From Qipengyuania aquimaris (GTDB lineage Bacteria > Pseudomonadota > Alphaproteobacteria > Sphingomonadales > Sphingomonadaceae), in NCBI RefSeq assembly GCF_009827445.1, contig NZ_WTYI01000001.1, positions 124,001 to 188,000 on the forward strand: DNA of 64,000 nucleotides, given 5' to 3'. Position numbers and translations under genes: made by a program. Shown one piece after another: positions 53,911-61,756 of this stretch (its first letter is position 1; every line of letters starts with the position of its first letter). Below the pieces are notes generated by a model. It saw nothing but the letters and a program-made list of their open reading frames with translations. It did no database searches and was not told where the DNA came from.

Positions 53911-55139
53911 AGCAGACGCGCGCCCTGACACTTACCGGCGGCAAGCTGGTAGCACCCTGCGGAATTATCGATGGCAATTTGCGCATCGCGGAAGGCCGTA
54001 TCGCTGCATGCGGCGATGCCCAGCCGCAGGATGGGGACGAGATTGTCGATGCTGGCGGCAAGCTGGTCGCGCCGGGGCTGGTCGACCTTGGCGTCTTTGC
54101 GGTCGACAAGCCCGCATTCCATTTTGGCGGCATTACCCGTGCAGCGCTGATGCCCGACCAGTCTCCCGCGCTCGATCTGCCGAGCCGCGTTTCCTATATC
54201 GCGAAGAGCGGGAAGCTCGACCTGTGGGTGCATCCGCTGGCAGCCGCGACGCGCGGACTTGCGGGAACCGAGATTGCCGAGATCGCGCTGATGCGCGAGG
54301 CGGGGGCGCTAGGCGTTTCTACCGGTCGTGGCTGGATAGCCGATTCCGGCGTCATGCTTCGCCTGCTGCAATATGCAGCCATGCTCGACATGCCGGTCAT
54401 CGCCCATTCCGAAGATGCAGCCCTTGTCGGCGATGCGGTTGCAACGGCAGGCGAATACGCAACGCGGCGCGGACTGCCCAACGCACCGGCCGAAGCCGAA
54501 GCAATCGCCATCGCGCGCGACCTCGCTCTGGCGGAGATGGCGGGTGCGCGCATCCATTTCAGGCAAGTGACAACGCGGGCCGGGCTCGAACTGGTGCGGC
54601 GCGCGAAGGCTGGCGGCCAGCGTGTCACCGCAGGCGTGACGCCCGCGCATTTCATGCTGTCCGATCTTGCCACGGTCGATTTCCGCACGTTCGCGCGCCT
54701 GTCACCGCCCTTGCGCAGCGAAGACGACCGCCAAGCGGTCCGCGAAGCGATTGCGGACGGCACCATCGACGTGATTTCCAGCGGCCACGACCCCCGCGGT
54801 CCGGAAGACAAACGCCAGCCCTTCGCCGATGCGGAACCCGGCATGGCAGGGGCGGAAACCCTGCTCGCGATGGCGTTGACCCTCGTTACTGACGAAATTG
54901 TCGACATGGCCCGTGTATTCGATCTTGTGTCGACCAATCCGGCCACGATCCTCGGGGTCCCGTCTGGATCGCTGGAAGTGGGACTGGAAGGGGACGTCGC
55001 GCTGATCGATGCGGAGAAACCCTGGGTCGTCCAGAGCGCGCGCATGGCAGCCACGGCAGGCAATACGCCGTTCGACGGGCAGCCCACGCAAGGTCGCGTG
55101 CTGCGCCTGTGGAAGGGCGGCGTGGAAATCGGACTCTAG
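53907..55139 (+). CDS. Dihydroorotase-like protein without metal ligands (PyrX/PyrC')
   Basis: A 410-residue amidohydrolase-fold protein. The usual HxH metal motif after PGLVD is replaced by LGVFAV, and the usual DHAPH-type motif is SGHDPRG. The two-zinc site therefore cannot form and dihydroorotase activity is not expected. In Pseudomonas and relatives such an inactive partner is needed to assemble active PyrB dodecamers. Overlap with the pyrB stop codon (ATGA) supports that role here. A separate active dihydroorotase must exist elsewhere. Confidence 0.88.
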   Translation: MKQTRALTLTGGKLVAPCGIIDGNLRIAEGRIAACGDAQPQDGDEIVDAGGKLVAPGLVDLGVFAVDKPAFHFGGITRAALMPDQSPALDLPSRVSYIAKSGKLDLWVHPLAAATRGLAGTEIAEIALMREAGALGVSTGRGWIADSGVMLRLLQYAAMLDMPVIAHSEDAALVGDAVATAGEYATRRGLPNAPAEAEAIAIARDLALAEMAGARIHFRQVTTRAGLELVRRAKAGGQRVTAGVTPAHFMLSDLATVDFRTFARLSPPLRSEDDRQAVREAIADGTIDVISSGHDPRGPEDKRQPFADAEPGMAGAETLLAMALTLVTDEIVDMARVFDLVSTNPATILGVPSGSLEVGLEGDVALIDAEKPWVVQSARMAATAGNTPFDGQPTQGRVLRLWKGGVEIGL

Positions 55140-55148
55140 GATAAACGA

Positions 55149-55176
55149 ACCCCCGCCGGATTGCTCCAGCGGGGGT
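55149..55176. terminator. Terminator between pyrB-pyrX and the SPOR gene
   Basis: ACCCCCGC at 55149-55156 pairs exactly with GCGGGGGT at 55169-55176 around a 12-base loop. It is located between two convergent stops, so it can serve both strands. Confidence 0.7.
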
Positions 55177-55202
55177 CAGGTCTTGGCTTATGGCTGCGCG
55201 TC

Positions 55203-56531
55203 TTAGCGCGCTGCGACCCTTATTGCCGCATCGCCCAGGTGCCCGGGGAGCGGATTGGTGGAAGCGTAGGCAATGCAGCCTCCGCCCTTGCCCTTGACGC
55301 TGGAGCACATGCCCTGCGCTGAATCCTTGGCGAAACCGGCTGCGGCAACGCGATAGTAGATCTTGCCGTTCACGCGCGCCTTGGTGATTACCTTCTGCGC
55401 ATCTGCGAGTTCGGGATACATCTGTTGGAACTTGCGCCAGCCGTCCTGAGCATCGGACATCGAGAAATACGATCCGAGCTGAATGTTATAATCGCCCTTT
55501 GCCAGCGCGATACTCGGGGCAACCTTCGGAGCGGGCTTCGCAGCGGGGCGCGATGCCGGAGCTGCAGCTTTAACTTCGGCCTGCGGAGCCGCAGCGATTG
55601 CGACAGGTGTAGGCTGGACCATCTCTTCAGCGACGAATTGCTTGCGCGGAGCGGCCTCGAGACCGGCATCTGCAAGCTGTGCATCACCAAAATCCTGCAC
55701 CTGCGGAGCCGCGTTTACGGCAGGCAGTTCGCCGGCAAGGGCGAAGCTTGGTGCGGGCTCTTCGACCACGACCTCTTCTTCGACCGTTTCGGCAGCCAGC
55801 ATCGGAACGCTGGGATTGTTCGAGAGGGCGAGCATTGCAGGCTGGCCGGAGTCGGCAGCGAAATCGACACCCATGAGGTGAGCGACACGAAGGCGGGTCA
55901 TCCGCGGATCGGCGAGGGCGCCCCATTCGGCCATGCGCTCGCCGACTTCGTTGGCAGGCACGTCTTCCATCGCCATCAGGCGGGCTTCACGCCACTGGCC
56001 CGCAAGGGCGTAGGCATAGGCCAGGTTCTGGCGCGTCTTGGCGGTATTCTGACCGCCGCGAATAGCGTTGCTCAGCACGTGGACGCCGCGTTCCGGCTGG
56101 CCGGCCAGCGCGATTGCGAGGCCGAAATCAGCCGGGTCGAGCGAGGCTTCCCAGCGCTCGAGCGTTTCGATCGCACCGAGTTGGTCGCCGGCACCGATCT
56201 GGGCGAGGGCAAGGCTCACGACGGTGCGCGGACCCGTGTCGCCGAGAGCGACTGCGTCGGAAAAGGTCTGCGAGGCAGACTGGAAACGGCCTGCTTCGAG
56301 ATAGGCATTGGCCAGCAGCGTCCGGCTGTGCGCATCGCGCGGCGATGCCAGCACGGCAGCTTCTGCGTGCTTGACCGCCTTGTCGGCCTTGCCCTTTTGC
56401 AGCGCGACTTCGGCTTTGGCAGCCGAATGCGAAGCGGTAGGTGCGACCTTGCCGGTGCAGCCGGCGAGGCCCGTGGTTGCCAGGGCCGTGGTGACGGCCA
56501 GACGGACGAAGAGTTGGTTTCTGGTCTGCAT
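55203..56531 (-). CDS. SPOR-domain lipoprotein with TPR repeats
   Basis: A 442-residue predicted lipoprotein (lipobox LAGC, Cys25). TPR-like repeats run from about 35 to 200 (AEVALQKGKADKAVKHAEAA and following), then an acidic/proline linker, and a C-terminal SPOR domain from about 345 (YNIQLGSYFSMSDAQDGW). SPOR domains bind denuded glycan strands at the division site. It is the third gene of a ParA/RHH/SPOR operon, 42 bases after the RHH gene. Confidence 0.85.
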   Translation of the reverse strand: MQTRNQLFVRLAVTTALATTGLAGCTGKVAPTASHSAAKAEVALQKGKADKAVKHAEAAVLASPRDAHSRTLLANAYLEAGRFQSASQTFSDAVALGDTGPRTVVSLALAQIGAGDQLGAIETLERWEASLDPADFGLAIALAGQPERGVHVLSNAIRGGQNTAKTRQNLAYAYALAGQWREARLMAMEDVPANEVGERMAEWGALADPRMTRLRVAHLMGVDFAADSGQPAMLALSNNPSVPMLAAETVEEEVVVEEPAPSFALAGELPAVNAAPQVQDFGDAQLADAGLEAAPRKQFVAEEMVQPTPVAIAAAPQAEVKAAAPASRPAAKPAPKVAPSIALAKGDYNIQLGSYFSMSDAQDGWRKFQQMYPELADAQKVITKARVNGKIYYRVAAAGFAKDSAQGMCSSVKGKGGGCIAYASTNPLPGHLGDAAIRVAAR

Positions 56532-56573
56532 TAGTGCTTACCCCCTAAAGGCGATCCCACGTCCTTGGTTTGC

Positions 56574-57104
56574 TTACTTGCCGTCATGCTGCACCTGGGC
56601 AGCAAGGGCGGCGATTTCCGGCATTTCGGCCAAAAGGCCGTCGAGTGCGTCCGTTACCAGTTGCTGTGCGCTGGACCCGCGGACGGTGCAGGCGAGGCGC
56701 AGCATCAGGTGACGTTCCTGGTCGAGGCGCAGCGTGAAGGCTGCGCGCTTGCCCCGGCGCAGCGCGGATTTGCGCTGGACGGGTTGTTTGTTTTCCGGCT
56801 TCTTCTCGAGCTGAGTTGCAATGCGATCGAGCGAAGCGCGTACCTGATTCGGCTCGCCACTTTCGTTGGCGGCTTTCGGAGCGATCGAGACTACGTCGGC
56901 AGGCATTTTCACCAGCCCGGCCTCAGGTACGGCGCTTTGCGCTTCGTCACCCATGTCGTTCCAGCCCAGATCTTCCAGGTTTGCTGCCGCTGCTGCGCCG
57001 TCGACCGGCCCGATGGCCGTGGACTGCGGCCGCATGGCAGGCTTGGCGCCGCCCTTGCGTGCGAGCAGGGTGGAAGAGAGCGATGCGAAATTGGCGTCAG
57101 ACAT
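56574..57104 (-). CDS. Protein with C-terminal ribbon-helix-helix-like segment, ParA-linked
   Basis: A 176-residue protein. The first 100 residues look disordered. The last 60 (AAFTLRLDQERHLMLRLACT, then SSAQQLVTDALDGLL) have the strand-helix-helix pattern of a ribbon-helix-helix DNA-binding domain. Its place 30 bases after a ParA-type ATPase suggests the small partner of that ATPase, acting on DNA or on a polar or division-site cargo. No named family is recognised. Confidence 0.65.
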   Translation of the reverse strand: MSDANFASLSSTLLARKGGAKPAMRPQSTAIGPVDGAAAAANLEDLGWNDMGDEAQSAVPEAGLVKMPADVVSIAPKAANESGEPNQVRASLDRIATQLEKKPENKQPVQRKSALRRGKRAAFTLRLDQERHLMLRLACTVRGSSAQQLVTDALDGLLAEMPEIAALAAQVQHDGK

Positions 57105-57134
57105 CCGGCTAGCCCCGCCTTTCCTTGTTTGCTC

Positions 57135-57851
57135 TTACTGGGCGACCCGACGGCCGAAGCCACCGGCGGGACGATAGGCACCTGGTTGCGCGGCCTGCGT
57201 ATTGGGCGCGGCGAAGACGGTGCGGCGGAAATTTTTCTCAAGGCGATCCGCAATGTATTTCCACAAAGCGGTCACCTCGGCAGCCGAACGGCTTTCGGGA
57301 TCGACTTCCATCACGGTACGGCCATCGATCATCGAAGCAGCGAAATCCGTGCGGTGGTGAAGTGTGATCGGGGCGACGGTACCGTGCTGCGACAGCGCGA
57401 CGGCGGCTTCCGATGTAATCTTGGCTTTCGGCGTTGCCGCGTTGACCACGAAGATCAGCGGCTTGCCGGCGCGTTCGCAAAGGTCGACCGTGGCACCCAC
57501 GGCGCGCAGGTCGTGCGGGCTGGGGCGTGTCGGAACGACGATCAGTTCAGCCACCGAAATCACCGACTGGATAGCCATGGTGATCGCCGGCGGCGTATCG
57601 AGAACTGCAAGCTTGAAACCCTGCTGGCGGAGAACCGCCAGGTCGTTGGCAAGCCGTGCGACGGTAGTCTGGGCGAAAGCGGGAAGTTCCGCCTCACGCT
57701 CATTCCACCAGTCGGCAAGCGAGCCTTGCGGGTCGATGTCGATCAGGACGACCGGGCCTGCGCCCGCTCGTTGCGCCTGAACGGCCAAATGTCCGGAGAG
57801 CGTGGTCTTGCCCGATCCGCCCTTCTGCGATGCCAATGCCAATACACGCAA
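57135..57851 (-). CDS. ParA-family ATPase
   Basis: A 238-residue deviant Walker ATPase. The P-loop SQKGGSGKTT with its signature lysine, the DIDPQGSLADWW switch and VLDTPPAIT (Walker B) are intact. Such proteins position chromosomes, plasmids or protein machines. Genes are in an operon with an RHH-like partner and a SPOR protein, so a role at the division site or in positioning of an envelope complex is likely. The TTG at 57851 was chosen because AGGGGG lies 8 bases upstream and the P-loop follows within ten residues. A longer TTG start at 57893 is possible. Confidence 0.87.
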   Translation of the reverse strand: MRVLALASQKGGSGKTTLSGHLAVQAQRAGAGPVVLIDIDPQGSLADWWNEREAELPAFAQTTVARLANDLAVLRQQGFKLAVLDTPPAITMAIQSVISVAELIVVPTRPSPHDLRAVGATVDLCERAGKPLIFVVNAATPKAKITSEAAVALSQHGTVAPITLHHRTDFAASMIDGRTVMEVDPESRSAAEVTALWKYIADRLEKNFRRTVFAAPNTQAAQPGAYRPAGGFGRRVAQ

Positions 57852-57933
57852 GGCTGGTCCCCCTGATTGCGCTTCTAACCAGTCGAGCCACAAGGTTGTG
57901 ACCCTCTCGATAGAAGGAGATCGCAGACTACCC

Positions 57934-57948
57934 CTAATTTAGGGTTAA
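57934..57948 (-). promoter_or_regulatory. CtrA-like box upstream of the ParA operon
   Basis: On the minus strand it reads TTAA-CCCTAAA-TTAG, seven of eight matches to the alphaproteobacterial CtrA consensus TTAA-N7-TTAA. It lies about 85-95 bases before the parA-like start, and overlaps a 13-base palindrome CCCTAA-T-TTAGGG (57932-57944). It is also upstream of the divergent Sel1/SPOR gene. Confidence 0.45.
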
Positions 57949-58065
57949 TTTTGCGGCACATTCATTTGCGAGGGCTGGGCCGCGCGAGGATTGGACTTTG
58001 TTAAGTTTGGCTTTCGTATAGGATCGCGCGAACCGGGATACGCGGCGGACAGGTGAGGGGCAGCG

Positions 58066-59058
58066 ATGAAATTACGAGAAAGCACATCCGCAGTCGCACT
58101 GCTGTGCATGGTCCTTGCAGTTCCGGCGCAGGCGGACGTGAAGGCGGGGGTCGATGCGTGGACTGCAGGGAATTTTGCTGCCGCTGTCGAGGAATGGAAG
58201 GGCCCTGCCGTGCAGGGCGATCCCGACGCCCAATTCAATCTCGCCCAAGCCTATCGTCTGGGTAGAGGCGTTGAAGCCGACCTCGGGCGAGCGGAGGCCT
58301 TGTACGCGCAGGCTGCGGCGAGCGGTCATATCCGCGCTGCCGACCAATACGGGTTACTGCTGTTCCAGACCGGCCAGCGCGAACAAGCAATGCCGTATAT
58401 AGAAGCAGCCGCAGGGCGGGGTGAACCGCGTGCGCAGTATCTGCTCGGCATAGCGCATTTCAATGGGGACCTCGCCGCAAAGGACTGGCCGCGCGCGTAT
58501 GCCCTGCTGACCCTGGCAAACGGTGCGGGCATGCCGCAGGCTGCGGGTGCGTTGGCGCAGATGGACGAGTATATTCCTCTCGAGCAACGCCAGCAGGCAC
58601 AGCCGCTTGCCGCATCGCTCAAGGCAGAGGCAGAGGCCACTCGTGCTCGCGAACTTACTGCTGTCGATCTCGCTCTCGGAAAACCTCCTACTGCCGGCGA
58701 TGCACCGCAAGTCGTTGAAAAACCGCAACCGGTCACGGTGGCAAAGGCGGAGCCGACTTCCACACCTGCGCCCATTGCGCGCGCGGTACAGCCCAAGCCC
58801 CCAGCGCCTCGAAAAACCGCACATGAGGCAACCGGCCCCTGGAAAGTCCAGCTCGGCGCCTTCGGTGTCCCGGGTAATTCGGAGCGCCTCTGGTCGAGGA
58901 TTTCCTCGCGCGGTGAAATCGCCGGGCGCGAACGGATCGAGCGCAAGGCCGGCAATCTGACGATCCTCCTCGCCGGTGGCTATGCCAGCAAGCAAGAAGC
59001 CTCCGCTGCCTGCGCTTCGTTGAAGCGGTCGGGACAGGAGTGCCTTGTCACCCGCTAG
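58066..59058 (+). CDS. Sel1-repeat and SPOR-domain periplasmic protein
   Basis: A 330-residue exported protein. It has a signal peptide ending at PAQA, Sel1-type repeats at about 35-165 (GDPDAQFNLAQAYRLGRGV is the clearest), a Pro/Ala linker, and a C-terminal SPOR domain (about 255-328, WKVQLGAFGVPGNSERLW). It should act at the septal wall. It is divergent from the ParA operon that also ends in a SPOR protein. Confidence 0.85.
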   Translation: MKLRESTSAVALLCMVLAVPAQADVKAGVDAWTAGNFAAAVEEWKGPAVQGDPDAQFNLAQAYRLGRGVEADLGRAEALYAQAAASGHIRAADQYGLLLFQTGQREQAMPYIEAAAGRGEPRAQYLLGIAHFNGDLAAKDWPRAYALLTLANGAGMPQAAGALAQMDEYIPLEQRQQAQPLAASLKAEAEATRARELTAVDLALGKPPTAGDAPQVVEKPQPVTVAKAEPTSTPAPIARAVQPKPPAPRKTAHEATGPWKVQLGAFGVPGNSERLWSRISSRGEIAGRERIERKAGNLTILLAGGYASKQEASAACASLKRSGQECLVTR

Positions 59059-59125
59059 GCGGGACCAGTCCACTGAAGGGCTTCCAGGCCGCGCCTATCG
59101 CCCTATGAGGGGGCGAGGGGGAATC

Positions 59126-60388
59126 ATGGACCAAGACATCGCCACGCCCGACCGGCCGCAGCCGGTAGCCGTTTCAGGCAGTCGGATCACCAGCCTGGAC
59201 TTCATTCGCGGCATCGCCGTGATGGGCATCCTCGCGGCGAATATCTTCGCCATGGGGCAGCCGTTCACGGCCTACATGTATCCCACGGCGTTCACCGTGC
59301 CGCACTCGGCGGCAGAAGGCTGGATGTGGGTGACGCAGTTCGTGCTCATCGACGGAAAGATGCGGGGTCTTTTCAGCCTGCTCTTCGGGGCGGGGCTTTA
59401 CCTCTTTATGGAAAAGACCTGGGCGAAGGGCGGGACCGTGTGGCTCCAGATCAAGCGCCTCCTGTGGCTTAGCCTGTTCGGGGCGATCCACTTCTTCTTC
59501 ATCTGGCGTGGGGACATCCTGTTCCTATACGCCCTTTGCGGCCTCATCGTCGTCGCCATCTTCATCGGCATGAGTATGCGTAAGCAGCTCGCCTTCGGTA
59601 TCCTCGCCTATATTGTCGGGACACTCCTCTACGGCAGCCTCATCGCAATGCAGTTCGTCGCAGATGCCGAGGTGGACAGCGCGGTCTACGGGCAGATGCA
59701 GGAAGAGCTTCAAAAAGGCGCCGAAGAGGACCTGCAGGACGGCAGGCTCGAAACCCAGATTCGGCAGGACGGCACCTATGGGGACTACGTGACGCATAAC
59801 ATCTCGGCCCATGCCGGGGACCTTGCCTTCGTGATGTTCTTCGCATTCGAAACGCTGCCGCTGATGCTCTTTGGGATGGTGCTTTATCGAAAAGGCCTCT
59901 TCGACGGACGCTGGAGGCCGCGATCCCTCGGCGCCTCGGCATGGGTAAGCCTGCTGGTCGGGGGCGTGCTGACTCTATGGATTGCGCTCGCGACGAAGGC
60001 GGGCGGCATCACATATTACGGCTCGCTCGCCGCTTTCGTCGGCTGGACGCATATCCCGCGCCTGTTCATGGTGCTCGGTCTCGTGATCCTGCTGGCCATC
60101 CATGCGCCAACAGCGGGCGGCTGGCTTTCCGACCGGATCACCGCCGCCGGGCGGGCCGCATTCACGAATTACCTCGGCACCTCGATCGTGATGCTGTTCG
60201 TGTTCGGAAATTGGGGCCTCGATCTTTTCGGGCGCTTCGGCAGGACGGAGCTTTACCTGGTGGTCCTGGTCAGCTGGTTCGTGATGTTGCTTTGGTCGAA
60301 ACTGTGGCTCGACCGATTCCGCTTCGGTCCGTTCGAATGGGCCTGGCGCTGCCTTACATACGGCAGGGTGTTTCCGATCCGCCGCTGA
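59126..60388 (+). CDS. DUF418 membrane protein
   Basis: A 420-residue inner-membrane protein with about ten helices and the DUF418 pattern: SLDFIRGIAVMGILAANI at the start, and near the end the family segment beginning RAAFTNYLGTSI. The family is common near transport and envelope genes, and its function is not established. The ATG at 59126 has GAGGGGG upstream; the longer frame overlaps the previous gene. Confidence 0.85.
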   Translation: MDQDIATPDRPQPVAVSGSRITSLDFIRGIAVMGILAANIFAMGQPFTAYMYPTAFTVPHSAAEGWMWVTQFVLIDGKMRGLFSLLFGAGLYLFMEKTWAKGGTVWLQIKRLLWLSLFGAIHFFFIWRGDILFLYALCGLIVVAIFIGMSMRKQLAFGILAYIVGTLLYGSLIAMQFVADAEVDSAVYGQMQEELQKGAEEDLQDGRLETQIRQDGTYGDYVTHNISAHAGDLAFVMFFAFETLPLMLFGMVLYRKGLFDGRWRPRSLGASAWVSLLVGGVLTLWIALATKAGGITYYGSLAAFVGWTHIPRLFMVLGLVILLAIHAPTAGGWLSDRITAAGRAAFTNYLGTSIVMLFVFGNWGLDLFGRFGRTELYLVVLVSWFVMLLWSKLWLDRFRFGPFEWAWRCLTYGRVFPIRR

Positions 60389-60398
60389 GGACTTGCTA

Positions 60399-60415
60399 TT
60401 GCGAGTAAGTCGCAA
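60399..60415. promoter_or_regulatory. Iron-type palindrome 1 before bfd
   Basis: TTGCGA-GTAAG-TCGCAA, perfect 6-base arms with a 5-base spacer, preceded by GCTA as at the siderophore receptor site. It is 40 bases before the bfd start. Confidence 0.6.
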
Positions 60416-60426
60416 TATACCTGCTC

Positions 60427-60443
60427 TTGCGAATCAATCGCAA
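60427..60443. promoter_or_regulatory. Iron-type palindrome 2, touching the bfd ribosome site
   Basis: TTGCGA-ATCAA-TCGCAA, perfect arms, 28 bases after the first copy. Its right arm overlaps the AAGGAG ribosome site (60442-60447), so a bound protein would block both transcription and access to the start. Confidence 0.6.
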
Positions 60444-60454
60444 GGAGTTCGGCG

Positions 60455-60646
60455 GTGTATACCTGCATCTGCAATGCCATCAGGGAAACGGACCTTCGCG
60501 CCACCGCTCGCCGCGTGTCCGGTGACGCCGAAGCTTGCTATGCAGCGCTGGGCAAGCGGCCCAATTGCGGTGCCTGCCTCGACGAGGCCGATGCGATCAT
60601 CTTCGAAGAACGCGAGATGGCATTCGAGCCGGCCGGACGTTCCTGA
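60455..60646 (+). CDS. bfd: Bacterioferritin-associated ferredoxin Bfd
   Basis: A 63-residue 2Fe-2S protein with the Bfd cysteine pattern: CIC at residues 4-6 and CGAC after about 32 residues. Bfd reduces the iron core of bacterioferritin so that stored iron can be released when iron is scarce. The start is GTG at 60455, with AAGGAG 7 bases upstream. Two palindromes before it suggest induction under iron limitation. bfr follows 120 bases downstream on the same strand. Confidence 0.93.
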   Translation: MYTCICNAIRETDLRATARRVSGDAEACYAALGKRPNCGACLDEADAIIFEEREMAFEPAGRS

Positions 60647-60766
60647 TCGCTACTGAAAATCGCTTGCAACTGTAGGTTTTCTGCCGTTTTTTGCACTCGG
60701 CGGGCTTGCCGCCCGTCAGCTCCTCGCGCATAATCCTCTCGCTCAACAACACGAGGGAACAGTGCC

Positions 60767-61264
60767 ATGAAGGGCGATGCCAAGACGATCGAGTTTCTCA
60801 ACAAGGCGCTGACCAACGAGCTGACGGCAATCAACCAGTACTGGCTGCACTACCGCGTCCTTGCGGATTGGGGCGTGTCCAAGCTGGCCGAATACGAGCG
60901 GCACGAATCCATCGACGAGATGAAGCACGCCGACATCCTCGCCGAGCGCATCCTGTTCCTGAACGGGCTTCCGAACTTCCAGGCTATCCACAAGCTGAAA
61001 GTCGGTGAAACGGTCGAGGAAATCCTGAAAGCCGACCTCGCTATGGAAAACGAGGCCATTCCGCTGCTGCGCGATGCGATCGAGCATTGCGAAAGCGTCC
61101 GAGATTTCGTCAGCCGCGAGATCTTCGCCCGTATCCTGGAAAGCGAGGAAGAGCACGTGGACTTCCTAGAAACGCAGTTCGACATGATCGAACGGATGGG
61201 GCTGCAGAACTACGTGCAGCTCAACTCCGAACCTGCAGGCGACACGCAGGTCAACGCCGGCTGA
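60767..61264 (+). CDS. bfr: Bacterioferritin Bfr
   Basis: A 165-residue ferritin-fold subunit of the 24-mer iron store. The heme ligand Met52 and the di-iron ferroxidase ligands Glu18, Glu51, His54, Glu94, Glu127 and His130 are all present at standard positions. It oxidises and stores iron in the cytoplasm. The 120-base gap after bfd holds a small GC hairpin (GGCGGG/CCCGCC), so the two may also have separate promoters. Its stop abuts that of the convergent DUF2721 gene. Confidence 0.97.
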   Translation: MKGDAKTIEFLNKALTNELTAINQYWLHYRVLADWGVSKLAEYERHESIDEMKHADILAERILFLNGLPNFQAIHKLKVGETVEEILKADLAMENEAIPLLRDAIEHCESVRDFVSREIFARILESEEEHVDFLETQFDMIERMGLQNYVQLNSEPAGDTQVNAG

Positions 61265-61756
61265 TCAGCCGCGTTTTTTGCGCTGCATCATGCGTTCGTG
61301 ATTGCGCCGCGCAGCTGTCCGGGTTTCTAACAGAAAGGACGCGAGGCCAGCCATCAGCAGCGCCATCGTGACCAGCCATGACACGGCCACCAGCGTGCCA
61401 AGCGGCGTCCGCACGAAGGCGCTGATGAAGAGCAGCATGATGACCACGCTGATCGTGAACGCAGAGGCAGTGCTCAGCATAACGGCCCGCTGGGCGTAGA
61501 CGCGCCTTTGTTCGAGCGCGGGCAATTCCTCGACGAGGTCGCCTGCGGTGTCGTTCTCGTCCGCGGCAAGGATACGCTCGATCTTGTTCGCCACCCAGAT
61601 CAGGCGATTGGTCATCACATTCATGACCGCACCGATACCCGCGAGGAGGAAGGCGGGCGCCAGGCTGAGCTGGACCACGTTCTGAACGCGGAGGCTCGAA
61701 CTCGTCCGCTCGATCAGGTCGATACCGGGCAGGCTGACCAGCAGGTCGAACAGCAT
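61265..61756 (-). CDS. DUF2721 membrane protein
   Basis: A 163-residue protein with three membrane helices. The DUF2721 pattern is LSLAPAFLLAGIGAVMNVMTNRLIW, here partly quoted by its key words APAFLL and NRLIW, followed by a cytoplasmic RRVYAQRAVML segment. The function is unknown. Its ATG overlaps the der stop by one base (TGATG on the minus strand), so it is coupled to der. Confidence 0.8.
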   Translation of the reverse strand: MLFDLLVSLPGIDLIERTSSSLRVQNVVQLSLAPAFLLAGIGAVMNVMTNRLIWVANKIERILAADENDTAGDLVEELPALEQRRVYAQRAVMLSTASAFTISVVIMLLFISAFVRTPLGTLVAVSWLVTMALLMAGLASFLLETRTAARRNHERMMQRKKRG

